DNA from: an uncultured Sphingomonas sp. | Lineage (GTDB): Bacteria > Pseudomonadota > Alphaproteobacteria > Sphingomonadales > Sphingomonadaceae | NCBI RefSeq assembly: GCF_936927845.1 | Contig: NZ_CAKZHV010000002.1 | Span: 1-64,000, forward strand | DNA: 64,000 nucleotides | Reading direction: 5' to 3' | Shown here: in pieces, positions 1 through 8,310 of the stretch | How positions within the stretch are numbered: the stretch's first letter is position 1 | Layout: each line of letters begins with the position of its first letter | Position numbers and translations under genes: made by a program | The notes under the pieces: model-generated | What the model saw: only the letters and a program-made list of their open reading frames with translations | The model's database searches: none | Told to the model about the DNA's origin: nothing

Positions 1-23
1 GCAACGCCCATCCCGCTGCCGCC

Positions 24-265
24 AGGCACGGCTCGCTCGCATCGTGGCGACCCCTGCGGGTCGCCCACTCGCTACGCCTCGCTCGTGCCGGCGAGGCGGT
101 CGATAGCGGCCCGCATGGGCTCGCTCGCATCGCGGTCATCCCCTGCGGGATGACCGGCTTGCTACGCCTCGCCCATGCGGCCGGACTGCCGCGCATCGGC
201 ACGGCTCGCTCGCGTCGTGGCGACCCCTTCGGGTCCCCCACTCGCTACGCCTCGCACGCGCCGAT
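24..265. repeat. Three tandem palindromic repeats with covarying stems
   Basis: Three related units of about 65 bp lie at about 24-89, 111-180 and 195-265. Each keeps the arms GGCTCGCTCGC and GCTACGCCTCGC. The stems differ between units but still pair: inner stems GGCGACCC/GGGTCGCC (46-53/58-65) and GGTCATCCC/GGGATGACC (134-142/147-155), both around a CTGC loop, and a weaker GACCC/GGGTC (222-226/231-235). Outer stems are GGCACG/CGTGCC, CCGCATGGGC/GCCCATGCGG and ATCGGC/GCCGAT. Bases 1-378 hold no convincing gene. This looks like a REP-like or structured element; the function is unknown. Confidence 0.75.
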
Positions 266-378
266 CGACGCACTCTGACTTCAGGTCGACCCCGGCCCTG
301 ACGGGCCGGCCGGGACGACTACGCGCTGCGTACCACCGCGAGAGGACAGGAGGATTGAGCGAGCGTGTCAGACAGGGA

Positions 379-942
379 GTGCCCAGCATCTCCATCAGCT
401 TCACCGCCTCGGTTTCCGCCCCGGGATTGGCTCCAGCAGTCGCAGTCAGCGTGCGCCATCTCGCCGCCTTCCGGGCGTTCGCGCGCGAGCGCGGCGAACA
501 CTTCGCCGACGAGGGTGACGAGTTCCTCGCCTACAACTTCGAGGCCCGCGTCTGCCCTTGGTCCCTCGCCAGCATCTGCGCATTGTTCGACCACGATCCC
601 GGCGTGATCGCGGTGATCGAAGAAGCTCAGTTTCGCGGGCTCAACATCCGATTCTGGCGCGTCGATGCCAAGGGCGACGTGATGATGGGCGTTGCCCGGT
701 CCCTCGACGGGTCAACCTCGATGGACCTCTCCAACGCGAACGCTCACGCCCTGCTCGATGCGTTGGGCGTGGACCGCGACACGTGCGGCAAAATCCCGGT
801 TACCGATCTCCGCTCAATGGTAGCTGATCCGACCGTCCGGGAGCGTATCACGAGGGGCGGGCTCGGCCACTACGCCGACCAGCTCGAAAGACTCGCAACC
901 CTCGACCGCACCGAGGACGAGGTACACGTCATTTGGGGATAA
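379..942 (+). CDS. Hypothetical protein, 187 aa
   Basis: This open frame ends at 942 and is followed directly by a strong terminator, which supports a real gene. I do not recognise the family. The C-terminal two thirds look like a folded, soluble alpha/beta domain (region around FLAYNFEARVCPWSL and the acidic end RTEDEVHVIWG). There is no signal peptide or membrane segment. The frame is open upstream to an ATG at 175, but that extension translates the palindromic repeats and is Arg/Pro-rich, so I reject it. I chose GTG at 379. TTG at 355, next to an AGGAGG at 348-353, is an alternative, although the spacing is poor. Confidence 0.55.
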   Translation: MPSISISFTASVSAPGLAPAVAVSVRHLAAFRAFARERGEHFADEGDEFLAYNFEARVCPWSLASICALFDHDPGVIAVIEEAQFRGLNIRFWRVDAKGDVMMGVARSLDGSTSMDLSNANAHALLDALGVDRDTCGKIPVTDLRSMVADPTVRERITRGGLGHYADQLERLATLDRTEDEVHVIWG

Positions 943-969
943 TGCCTCCACCCCAAGATGACGGGTCAT

Positions 970-1003
970 GGGGAGCATCGGCTTACGCCGGTGCTCCCCT
1001 TTT
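970..1003 (+). terminator. Rho-independent terminator
   Basis: A 13-bp stem (GGGGAGCA-TCGGC paired with GCCGG-TGCTCCCC, one wobble) closes a 4-nt loop and is followed by TTTT. It sits 28 bp after the stop of the hypothetical gene ending at 942. Confidence 0.8.
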
Positions 1004-1060
1004 CTCTGCTTGCTGGGTCACCAGTCGAGCAGCTCACCCGCACACTCTCGGATGCGAGAA

Positions 1061-1093
1061 GGGGAGGGCCTTTCGGGCCGCTCCCCTTTTTTT
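1061..1093 (+). terminator. Second rho-independent terminator
   Basis: GGGGAG pairs with CTCCCC around a GGCC/GGCC inner stem and is followed by seven T residues (1087-1093). It points the same way as the terminator at 970. No gene is evident between the two, so it may be a back-up, or may end a short untranslated RNA. Confidence 0.7.
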
Positions 1094-1142
1094 GCTGGAA
1101 GGCCTTCAGGCCCGCGTCGCGCACTCTGGATGATGGCTTCGA

Positions 1143-1361
1143 TCAGGCCGTCAAGCGCTTCTCGGCCTCTTCAATCCCGAGTGTCTTGAGGGCCTTCATG
1201 ACGGCCTCGAACCGGGCACCATCGGCCTTCAGCAAGCCCGACTGTTCGACCAGCTTGAGGCGCTCGGAGCGCTCCCGTTCGTTGAGCTTCTTTCGACGGT
1301 CGGCGAGCCTCTGTTCCTCGGCTTCCAACTGCTGGCGTTCCTGCTCGATACTCAGTGCCAT
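1143..1361 (-). CDS. Small coiled-coil protein, 72 aa
   Basis: The N-terminal half is a charged helix (ALSIEQERQQLEAEEQRLADRRKKLNER region) that should form a coiled coil; the C-terminal half, ending IEEAEKRLTA, is also helical. Small proteins of this shape lie beside mobilisation genes on many alphaproteobacterial elements, and some are annotated as accessory TraD/TraC-like proteins; that name is an inference from position. I chose ATG at 1361, with AAGGA upstream. A TTG at 1430 would add 23 unlikely residues. The gene diverges from the relaxase operon, across the candidate oriT region. Confidence 0.55.
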   Translation of the reverse strand: MALSIEQERQQLEAEEQRLADRRKKLNERERSERLKLVEQSGLLKADGARFEAVMKALKTLGIEEAEKRLTA

Positions 1362-1444
1362 GGCTCGATCGATCCTTGCGTTGATGACGCCTCCATCGAC
1401 CACGATGCCAGCCCGGGGATGACCCGACAATAGGCTACAGCACG

Positions 1445-1534
1445 TGACCGGATCGACCGGTCAAGACTGGACCTGGTCCGAGCTTCGCCGGACCAGCGAT
1501 GGGGGGACGGACCCGGGCTTGCAGCCGGGTCCGT
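1445..1534. other. Three tandem hairpins; candidate oriT part
   Basis: Three perfect inverted repeats lie in 90 bp: TGACCGG/CCGGTCA (1445-1451/1457-1463), CTGGTCCG/CGGACCAG (1473-1480/1489-1496) and ACGGACCCGG/CCGGGTCCGT (1507-1516/1525-1534). They lie in the 545-bp gene-free stretch 1362-1906, upstream of an RHH gene, coupling-protein gene and MOB-F relaxase gene. In R388, oriT has this position beside trwA. No nic site was identified with confidence. The third hairpin could also be a weak terminator. Confidence 0.45.
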
Positions 1535-1723
1535 TTGGGGCGGGATCGCTCCGCCATCCTCTCGCCGGAGGTTCTTTGACGGCCTGCGGCGCGGTGCTCT
1601 GCCGGTGACCCGACCTCGCTCAATGCTAACCCTACGAACAGGAGCCAGAACGACAGAGACAGTCCCTAGGATTTGCACACCGTATGCGGCGACCGCAGGT
1701 GTAAGTGCCTGAAATCGCACGGT

Positions 1724-1820
1724 GTATCCGGCCGAATACGTGTATCCGGGTGAATACGTGCGGCTTGGGGCGCCCTAAGCCACTGATTCGGCGACGTTTT
1801 CCATGTATCCGTCCGGATAC
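1724..1820. promoter_or_regulatory. Three operator-like palindromes upstream of the RHH gene
   Basis: Three 16-bp copies of the form GTATCCG-NN-CGRATAC occur. Copy A is 1724-1739 and copy B is 1742-1757, exactly 18 bp apart. Copy C (1805-1820, GTATCCGTCCGGATAC) is a perfect palindrome. They end 86 bp before the ATG of the RHH protein. By analogy with TrwA and TraY, which bind oriT and repress their own operon, these are the likely binding sites of that protein; this is an inference. A half-site GTGTAAGTGCCT at 1699-1710 matches the palindrome array at 43006-43105. Confidence 0.6.
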
Positions 1821-1906
1821 CAGATTGCCCTTGCGTCCCACCTAGAAAACGCGGATTATGAGAGTGCGAAATCCCCACCAGCCCTCGCCATCGTCGAGGA
1901 CTGGAC

Positions 1907-2197
1907 ATGATAGATCAGCAACGGATCCTCACCGTGCGCCTCAGCGGCGCCGATTGGGAACTGCTCGGGAAGCTCGCTGACCGACAAGGCTATACCCGGG
2001 CTCAGGCGGCACGCTCCGCAATAGCCATGGGCATCAGGTTTGCCGATGCCGGACACACCTTCAACGTGACCCGCGCGGTGCTCCTCCTGGAGTACATGCA
2101 GGCGGCCATCGACGTGATCATCACCCGCGATCACGGCGACGTCGTGGCCGAGCTCCTCGAGGCTGCGAAGCAGCGACTGGCGACCTATCATGCGTAA
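1907..2197 (+). CDS. Ribbon-helix-helix relaxosome/autoregulatory protein, 96 aa
   Basis: Residues 6-45 (ILTVRLSGADWELLGKLAD, then YTRAQAARSAIAMGI) have the pattern of a ribbon-helix-helix DNA-binding domain: a short beta strand with alternating residues, then two helices. The rest is helical. It is the first gene of the coupling-protein/relaxase operon and overlaps the coupling protein start by 8 bp. Its place matches TrwA of R388 and TraY of F, which bind oriT, help the relaxase and repress the operon. Three palindromes lie just upstream. The fold is seen only as a sequence pattern; the role is an inference from context. Confidence 0.65.
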   Translation: MIDQQRILTVRLSGADWELLGKLADRQGYTRAQAARSAIAMGIRFADAGHTFNVTRAVLLLEYMQAAIDVIITRDHGDVVAELLEAAKQRLATYHA

Positions 2198-4673
2198 GGG
2201 CGACATCCGCTTCAGCGGCCAAGCCGCCACGATCCAGCATCACTCCGCGAGGGGCCGGATCACCCGCAACGCCGACAATTTCACACGCGGTTCGCAGCTC
2301 CTCTCACACCAGTATCAGATGACCTGGGCGGGGATCAAAATCCCTCTCTGGATCTGGGTCGGCGCGGCCGTCGTCATCTTCAACATCTTCATCTGGCTTG
2401 GCCTCGAAGAGCACGAGTTTCAGCTCGACCTCATGCGGGTCTACTCGACCCTTTGGACGTGGGTCGGAGCCGACAAGTACCACCTCATCAACCTCACTCT
2501 TCCGAGCGGGAGGATGGTCCATATCCCGATGGGCTACGTTCCCTATCACCCCGCCGTCGACGCTGCGTGGACGAAGACATGGCGCATCATCTGGGCGACG
2601 CTGGTGATCTCCACGATCGTCGCCGCCCCGATCATCATGTGGTTCATCACGTTCGCGAACAAGCGCGGTAGCGACATCCTCAAAGAGCGCCACGAGCGCG
2701 GGGCCATGCTGGTCGAACGGCCCATCCTGCTCCGCGAAATCAAGGCTCATAACCAGGACCAGTTCAGCCAGGAATGCCGTTCCGGCAACCCCCCGAGAAA
2801 CGCGGCATCGGTATCCCAACTAAGCCTCCCGGACCGCGTCGAATTGGGGATCCATACGCCCTACTCGATCGCCGGCATCCCCTATCCGTGGCGGCTCGAG
2901 CAGAGCCACACCATGATGATCGGCACGACCGGTACGGGTAAGACAACCCAGCTGCGATCGCTCGTTACCCAGCTTCGCAGGCGGCGCCATCGGGCCGTTA
3001 TCTTCGACCTCACGGGCGCCTTCATGGAGGCCTTCTACAACCCGGAGACGGATGTCGTCCTGAACCCGATGGACAAGCGCTGCGCCCCTTGGACGCTGTT
3101 CGATGAGTGCCGGAACTATGCCGACTTCGTGTCAGCCGCAGCCGCGCTGATCCCCTCCCACCCGGACGATAAGGAACCCTTCTGGCAGAACGCCGCGCGC
3201 ATGCTCTTCATCGAAATGTGCATCAAGCTTCAGGAGATCGGCGAGACCAACAACGCGGCCATCGCTCACCACCTGATGCAGGCGGACTTGAAGTCGATCC
3301 ATTCCAAGCTGGAGGACACCGTCGCTGGGCCGCTGACGACCGAGAAAGCGGCCCGAATGGCGGAGTCGATCCGGTCAGTTCTGAACGTCAACGGGCAGGC
3401 CCTGCGCTTCATGCCGGACCCGGTTCCGGGCGGTCCGCCCGCGTTCTCAATCCGCGACTGGATCTCGGCCAACCACCGTGATGGGTCGATCATGTTCATC
3501 ACCGGCAGCTACAACGACCTGGAGCTGACGCGCGGCCTGTTCACGCTCTGGATGGACCTCGCCGTCAACAACCTCATGCGCCTGCCAAAGACCCGCGACC
3601 TGCGGACCTGGTATCTGTTCGACGAGGTTCATGCGCTGCATGCCCTGCCGGCGATCGAGCATGGCCTTCAGAGCGCACGGAATTACGGCGGTGCCTTCGT
3701 CCTCGGCATCCACTCGTTCGATAAGCTGGTGTCCACCTACGGGCTCCAGAACGCGACGGCGCTCACAGGCCTTGCCCGTACCAAGCTGATCCTCGCCACG
3801 GCCGACCGGACCACCGCCGAGAAGTGCTCCGAGTTCATCGGTAGCCGCGAAGTCCGGCAGATGGATGAAGCCTATAGCTACGGCTACAACAATACCCGAG
3901 ACGCCTCCACGCTGACGCCTCGCAAGGCGATCGAACCGCTGGTCATCCCCGACGACATCAACAACCTCCCGTCGCTTCACGGCTTCGTGAAGTTCCCCGA
4001 CGGCTTCCCGGCGACCCGGGTCGAGCTCAAGTGGAAGAGCTACCCGGAGGTGGCGGTCGGTTTCGAGCCTCGACCGGAGTTCAAGGCCACGGAATATGTT
4101 TCGCCGGAGGACCGGCGTCGCAGAGCCAAACGCGCGGAAGAGGGGGGCGAGGGAGGCACCGAGCATGTGCCCAACCGACCGGTTAATGGCGCGGAGCCGG
4201 TGCTTGAGAAGCCCGAGCCACAACGAGGGAAGAGCGAGGCGGAGCAGGCCGCTTCGGCTATCGAGATCAACCAGGGTCAGCCGGTAGTCCTCCAGACGTC
4301 GACCGCTCCCGGCGCGTCTGCCGATCAGCCTGTGGTCGCGGACGGAAAGCCCGGCGCGACGCCCTCACAATCGAACAATGCGGCGGCAACCTCACCTGTC
4401 GGAATGGGCAGAGTGGACGCGACTATGGGCGGCATGGGGACGTCGACGCTGGGCGCCCGCAGCGGCGCGGACATGGGCGACCAGTCCCGCTCTGAGAGCG
4501 CCAGCAAGAGCGTCGCCCGAGCGGGGGACAGCCACAGCCAGGATCGTCAGGAAGACCAGGTCATCCGCGAGCTGCGCGACGGTATCGCGGTGGATCCACG
4601 CGCTGAGCATCATCACGGCCATGGTCACGATCACGACCACGGCATCGATGATGGCTACGGCATGGGGGACTGA
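2190..4673 (+). CDS. traD: Type IV coupling protein, TraD/TrwB (VirD4) family
   Basis: This is an inner-membrane hexameric ATPase that brings the relaxosome to the secretion channel. Two membrane segments lie at about residues 50-72 and 127-150. Walker A is GTTGTGKT at 245-252, and Walker B is LFDEVHAL at about 476. At 827 aa it is longer than TrwB because residues from about 650 onward form a low-complexity acidic/Gln/Ser tail that ends with a His/Asp/Gly-rich run (HHHGHGHDHDHG). That tail resembles the TraD C-terminal extension, which contacts the relaxosome; the His-rich end is unusual. It starts at ATG 2190 inside the RHH gene and stops 4 bp before the relaxase, so the three are translationally coupled. 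Confidence 0.92.
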   Translation: MRKGDIRFSGQAATIQHHSARGRITRNADNFTRGSQLLSHQYQMTWAGIKIPLWIWVGAAVVIFNIFIWLGLEEHEFQLDLMRVYSTLWTWVGADKYHLINLTLPSGRMVHIPMGYVPYHPAVDAAWTKTWRIIWATLVISTIVAAPIIMWFITFANKRGSDILKERHERGAMLVERPILLREIKAHNQDQFSQECRSGNPPRNAASVSQLSLPDRVELGIHTPYSIAGIPYPWRLEQSHTMMIGTTGTGKTTQLRSLVTQLRRRRHRAVIFDLTGAFMEAFYNPETDVVLNPMDKRCAPWTLFDECRNYADFVSAAAALIPSHPDDKEPFWQNAARMLFIEMCIKLQEIGETNNAAIAHHLMQADLKSIHSKLEDTVAGPLTTEKAARMAESIRSVLNVNGQALRFMPDPVPGGPPAFSIRDWISANHRDGSIMFITGSYNDLELTRGLFTLWMDLAVNNLMRLPKTRDLRTWYLFDEVHALHALPAIEHGLQSARNYGGAFVLGIHSFDKLVSTYGLQNATALTGLARTKLILATADRTTAEKCSEFIGSREVRQMDEAYSYGYNNTRDASTLTPRKAIEPLVIPDDINNLPSLHGFVKFPDGFPATRVELKWKSYPEVAVGFEPRPEFKATEYVSPEDRRRRAKRAEEGGEGGTEHVPNRPVNGAEPVLEKPEPQRGKSEAEQAASAIEINQGQPVVLQTSTAPGASADQPVVADGKPGATPSQSNNAAATSPVGMGRVDATMGGMGTSTLGARSGADMGDQSRSESASKSVARAGDSHSQDRQEDQVIRELRDGIAVDPRAEHHHGHGHDHDHGIDDGYGMGD

Positions 4674-4676
4674 TCC

Positions 4677-7600
4677 GTGCTGTCCGTCGCCTCGATCAAA
4701 TCCGCGTCCGGCGCGGCGAATTACTTCGCCAAGGACGACTATTACACCGCCGAGCATTCGTCGGAGGCGACCGCCTGGGAAGGAGTCGGCGCCGCCGAGA
4801 TCGGACTCAAAGGCGAGGTGACCAAGGAGGCTTTCGAGAAGATCCTCAACGGTGAGATGCCGAGCGGCGAGAAGGTCGGTCAGGTTCAGAACCGGCAGTC
4901 GGGTGTCGACCTGACCTTCTCCATGCCGAAGTCAGCCAGCATCCTCGCCTATGTCGCCGGGGACGAGCGAGTGCTCGCGGCGCACATGACCGCGGTCAAG
5001 AACACCATGGCCTGGGTCGAGCAGAAGTTCGCCGAAGGCCGCACCTACGAGCGGACCAAGTCCGGCGAGCCCGTGCGGACAGGCAACCTGGTCTACGCGA
5101 TGTTCCAGCACGACACGAGCCGTGCGCTCGATCCCCAAGGGCACATCCACGTCCTCGTCGCCAACATGACCAAGATGGCGAACGGAGCATGGCAGGCGCT
5201 TCACAACGGTCAGCTCTGGAAGAACAACACCACGATCGGAGCCGCCTACCATGCCCAGTTCCGGGCAGAGCTGGCGAAGATCGGCTACGAGACATCCGTA
5301 ACCGGCAAGCATGGTCAATTCGAGATCAATGGCGTGTCGCGGGAGGCGATCGACACCTTCAGTCAGCGCCGGCAAGAAATCCTCTCGCGTGCCGAGAAGC
5401 TGGAAATCACCTCTCCGGAGGGGCTTCGCTCCGTCACCAAGAACTCGCGCGACGCGAAACTGAATGTCGAGGATCGCGGCGCCCTCCGGGCGGAGTGGCG
5501 CGAGCGCGCAAGAGCGATCGGCTTCGACGGCAAGGCACTGGTCGCCGCTGCCGAGGCTCGCGCGGGCGGCGCAAGGGAGGAGACACGACCTCAAACGCTC
5601 GAGCGCGCACGCGAGACTATCGCCGGCATCGCGAGTGCGCTTGGTGACATGTTTGCCCCCAAGGATCCGCTTATAAGCAGCGGGCTCGAGCGGCTTCGGA
5701 TTTCGGCCGTCGAGATGCGTGCCCAGCATGCCGTCGCGTCTGCCATCCGGATCCACGCGCAGCGCGAAGCCGCCTTCTCAATACCGGACGTGACCCAGAC
5801 GGCGCTCAATCTCGGTCTTAAGGGTGTCACAGCCTCCCAAATCGACACACGCGTTTCCCAGCTCATCCGGGACGAGAAGCTGATCCCGGGCAAGAACGAC
5901 CGGATTGACGGCGTCGTAACTCACGTCACCACGCCCCAGGCCCTCGCTACCGAGCGTGGAATCCTCGCCGACGTCGAGCGAGGCAAGAACACCCTTACGC
6001 CGATCGTCTCGGCCGACACGGTGCTCGACCGGATCAATTCGGCTTCGGGGGACATGAAGCTGAACGACGGTCAGATGGCCGCCGCCACGATGATCCTCAC
6101 GACCAGCGATCGCATCGTCGCGGTTCAGGGTGTGTCCGGTGCCGGCAAGTCGACCATGCTGTCAGCAGTCGCCCGAATTGCCGAGCAGGAAGGTCGAAAG
6201 GTCATCGGCCTTGCGATCATGAAGGTGACGGCCGACCGGCTCGGGCAGGAGACCGGCATCGAAAGCCGGACCGTGTCGTCGTTCATCAACAGCTATTCCC
6301 GTCCGGCACTAGCAGGACAGGGAGCCGGGTACGAGGCTGCCCGGGCGCAGCTCGCCGGCACCGTGCTGTTCCTCGATGAGGCATCGATGATCGGCAACGA
6401 TCAGATGAAGCATCTGACCGGCATCGTGAACAGCTTGGGCGGCCAACTGGCAGAGATCGGCGACCGCAAGCAGATTGCCGCAGTCGATGCCGGCAAGGCC
6501 TTCTCCGTCATGCAGGAAGGCGGGGTCACCATGGCCCGCATGGACGAGAACCTGCGTCAACGTACCGAGCAGCTGCGAACCGTCGCTGCGCTCTCCAACC
6601 GTGGCGCGGTTCGGGAAGCGATGGCGGTGCTCGGCGACAAGGTCATCGCGAACCCCGAGGTCGCGAAGGCAGCGTCCCAATACTGGCTCAAGCTCTCTCC
6701 CGAGCAGCGGGAAATCACGGCGATGTTCTCATCCGGCCGGGTCGCGCGCGCCGAAATCAACATCCGCATCCAGGAAGGCCTTGCGGCCGAGGGGACGATC
6801 AAGGGCGAGGGTGTCGCCGTCGGCGTCCTCGACAAGGTCAACATCGCACGCGAGCAGCTGCGCTACGCTCAGTTCTACGAGAAGGGCCAGGTTCTCGACC
6901 TGCACCGCGCCGTTCGCGAGCTCCGCCTTCCGGCCGGCACGTTCGACGTATTGGGCGTTGACGCCAAGGGCCGGGTCCAGGTCCAGATCGGCAGCAAGGT
7001 TCACACCTTCGACCCGCAGCGGCTTTCTCCACTCGACCAGACCGACCCGATCCAGCTCGCCAAGCGCGAGGAGATCAAGCTCCACGAGGGCGACAAGATC
7101 CGCTGGACCAAGAACGACAAAGAGCGGGGGCTCAACAACAACGAGATCGCCAAGGTTCTCTCGGCCGACAAGGACGGGATCAAGGTCGAAGGCCTCGACG
7201 GCAAAATCCACGAATTGAAGACGGGCGACCCGATGATGGAGCGGATCAGCCTCGCCTATGCGCTGAATGCTCACGCTGCACAGGGCATCTCGATCCCGAA
7301 CGAAGTCGGCGTGATGAGCCACAAGGAGAGCAACCTCTCCAACCAGCGGCTTTTCAACGTGCTCGTTACCCGCGCGCGGGACGACATGATCCTGTTCACG
7401 GACAACAAGGAAAAGCTGACCGACGCCATCGAGCGGAACGAGGGCAACAAGACCTCCTCGCTGGAGACCACCGGCGAACTGCAGGTGGACCCGGGCCGCC
7501 ATGGCACCAGCGGACCACCCCCGAAAGGCAGCACAGACGCGCCGTTCAACCCGGTGCTTCCGCCCGACCTCGATCGTGGACCCGAGAAGCTGGGCGGCAC

Positions 7601-7748
7601 CGCCTTCGACAAAGCCGGCGAGAACGGCCCTGCAAAGCCGGACCTCCGCAACAACCCGTCGCTCGATCTCACCAGCATCCGCGTGAACGTCGAGCCCAAG
7701 GGCCCCGAACTTCCCTTCCCCGAAAAGGACATCGGACTGGAGCTATGA
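4677..7748 (+). CDS. traI: MOB-F conjugative relaxase-helicase (TraI/TrwC)
   Basis: This protein nicks oriT and unwinds the transferred strand. The N-terminal TrwC relaxase domain has candidate catalytic tyrosines at Y16 and Y22/Y23 (NYFAKDDYYTAE) and the HUH metal site as HIHVLVANM near residue 155, with a further His in the FQHDTS segment. The second part is a RecD-like helicase with Walker A GVSGAGKST near 485 and Walker B FLDEASMIG. The last 100 residues are Pro-rich and disordered. At 1023 aa it is close to TrwC (966 aa) and shorter than F TraI. It starts at GTG 4677, four bases after the coupling protein stop. Confidence 0.93.
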   Translation: MLSVASIKSASGAANYFAKDDYYTAEHSSEATAWEGVGAAEIGLKGEVTKEAFEKILNGEMPSGEKVGQVQNRQSGVDLTFSMPKSASILAYVAGDERVLAAHMTAVKNTMAWVEQKFAEGRTYERTKSGEPVRTGNLVYAMFQHDTSRALDPQGHIHVLVANMTKMANGAWQALHNGQLWKNNTTIGAAYHAQFRAELAKIGYETSVTGKHGQFEINGVSREAIDTFSQRRQEILSRAEKLEITSPEGLRSVTKNSRDAKLNVEDRGALRAEWRERARAIGFDGKALVAAAEARAGGAREETRPQTLERARETIAGIASALGDMFAPKDPLISSGLERLRISAVEMRAQHAVASAIRIHAQREAAFSIPDVTQTALNLGLKGVTASQIDTRVSQLIRDEKLIPGKNDRIDGVVTHVTTPQALATERGILADVERGKNTLTPIVSADTVLDRINSASGDMKLNDGQMAAATMILTTSDRIVAVQGVSGAGKSTMLSAVARIAEQEGRKVIGLAIMKVTADRLGQETGIESRTVSSFINSYSRPALAGQGAGYEAARAQLAGTVLFLDEASMIGNDQMKHLTGIVNSLGGQLAEIGDRKQIAAVDAGKAFSVMQEGGVTMARMDENLRQRTEQLRTVAALSNRGAVREAMAVLGDKVIANPEVAKAASQYWLKLSPEQREITAMFSSGRVARAEINIRIQEGLAAEGTIKGEGVAVGVLDKVNIAREQLRYAQFYEKGQVLDLHRAVRELRLPAGTFDVLGVDAKGRVQVQIGSKVHTFDPQRLSPLDQTDPIQLAKREEIKLHEGDKIRWTKNDKERGLNNNEIAKVLSADKDGIKVEGLDGKIHELKTGDPMMERISLAYALNAHAAQGISIPNEVGVMSHKESNLSNQRLFNVLVTRARDDMILFTDNKEKLTDAIERNEGNKTSSLETTGELQVDPGRHGTSGPPPKGSTDAPFNPVLPPDLDRGPEKLGGTAFDKAGENGPAKPDLRNNPSLDLTSIRVNVEPKGPELPFPEKDIGLEL

Positions 7749-7990
7749 CCATGCACGCCACGCCGACCTGGGAGCAGGTCATCACCGCCAAGCACTGGCA
7801 TCCCTGCGACCTCGAGACGCACACGATCGCGCAATGCCGGACCGACATGCGCCACCAGCACGCGATGACGTGGGGCGCAGACGTGCTGTCGTTCTGCGCG
7901 GTGTACGCGGTCCTGTTCTCCATTGTCCGGCCGATCGAGCGGGCGCTCGCCCGTAAGCAGGCGACGCCGACACGGGCGATCCCAGCATGA
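7745..7990 (+). CDS. Small membrane protein of the relaxase operon, 81 aa
   Basis: Its ATG overlaps the relaxase stop (ATGA), so it is translated from the same message. Residues 45-62 (GADVLSFCAVYAVLFSIV) form one hydrophobic segment, followed by a basic tail, so it probably sits in the inner membrane. The N-terminal half carries four His and two Cys residues (HWHPCDLETH, QCRTDMRHQH) that could bind metal. I recognise no family. An accessory role in transfer is suggested only by position. Confidence 0.6.
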   Translation: MTMHATPTWEQVITAKHWHPCDLETHTIAQCRTDMRHQHAMTWGADVLSFCAVYAVLFSIVRPIERALARKQATPTRAIPA

Positions 7991-8310
7991 GCCTCGCCGA
8001 TCGCCGTTACATGCGAGCGACCGATGGCCGACAGCGCACCACGCGTCTCGACCGTCCTCCGACAGACGCAATCGAGATGGATACGGCGCCCCCGTGGCGG
8101 GCTGATAGCGGCCCGCTGAGGCGGCATCAGGGCCTCGCGAAGCGTCCTGTGCCGCGAAGGTCGCCCCGCCGTCTCCTGGCACTCCTGGCGGCTTCGACGG
8201 GCCTTCTCACGCTCGGGTGGGCAGTCGCCTGCGGCATCGTCGGCGCCAGTCTCCAGACCGAGGGTGGCACATTCGTCCCGTCAGCAGCGGAGCATTCACA
8301 TGAGAATTGA
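7987..8310 (+). CDS. Small membrane protein with MSLxDRxYMR N-terminus, 107 aa
   Basis: It overlaps the previous stop by ATGA. The first ten residues, MSLADRRYMR, match those of the protein at 9500-10282 (MSLDDRDYMR). A basic, Arg-rich middle is followed by one membrane segment at about residues 61-85 (LLALLAASTGLLTLGWAVACGIVG). The last 11 bp overlap the next gene. No known family; the shared N-terminus suggests a common interaction motif. Confidence 0.6.
   Translation: MSLADRRYMRATDGRQRTTRLDRPPTDAIEMDTAPPWRADSGPLRRHQGLAKRPVPRRSPRRLLALLAASTGLLTLGWAVACGIVGASLQTEGGTFVPSAAEHSHEN

Noticed and set aside
1426..1432. TATTGTC on the minus strand as a nic site
   Set aside because: Only a short match to the R388 nic region; too little to call a nick position.
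3447..4223. 258-aa minus-strand frame
   Set aside because: Antisense to the coupling protein gene; no motif.
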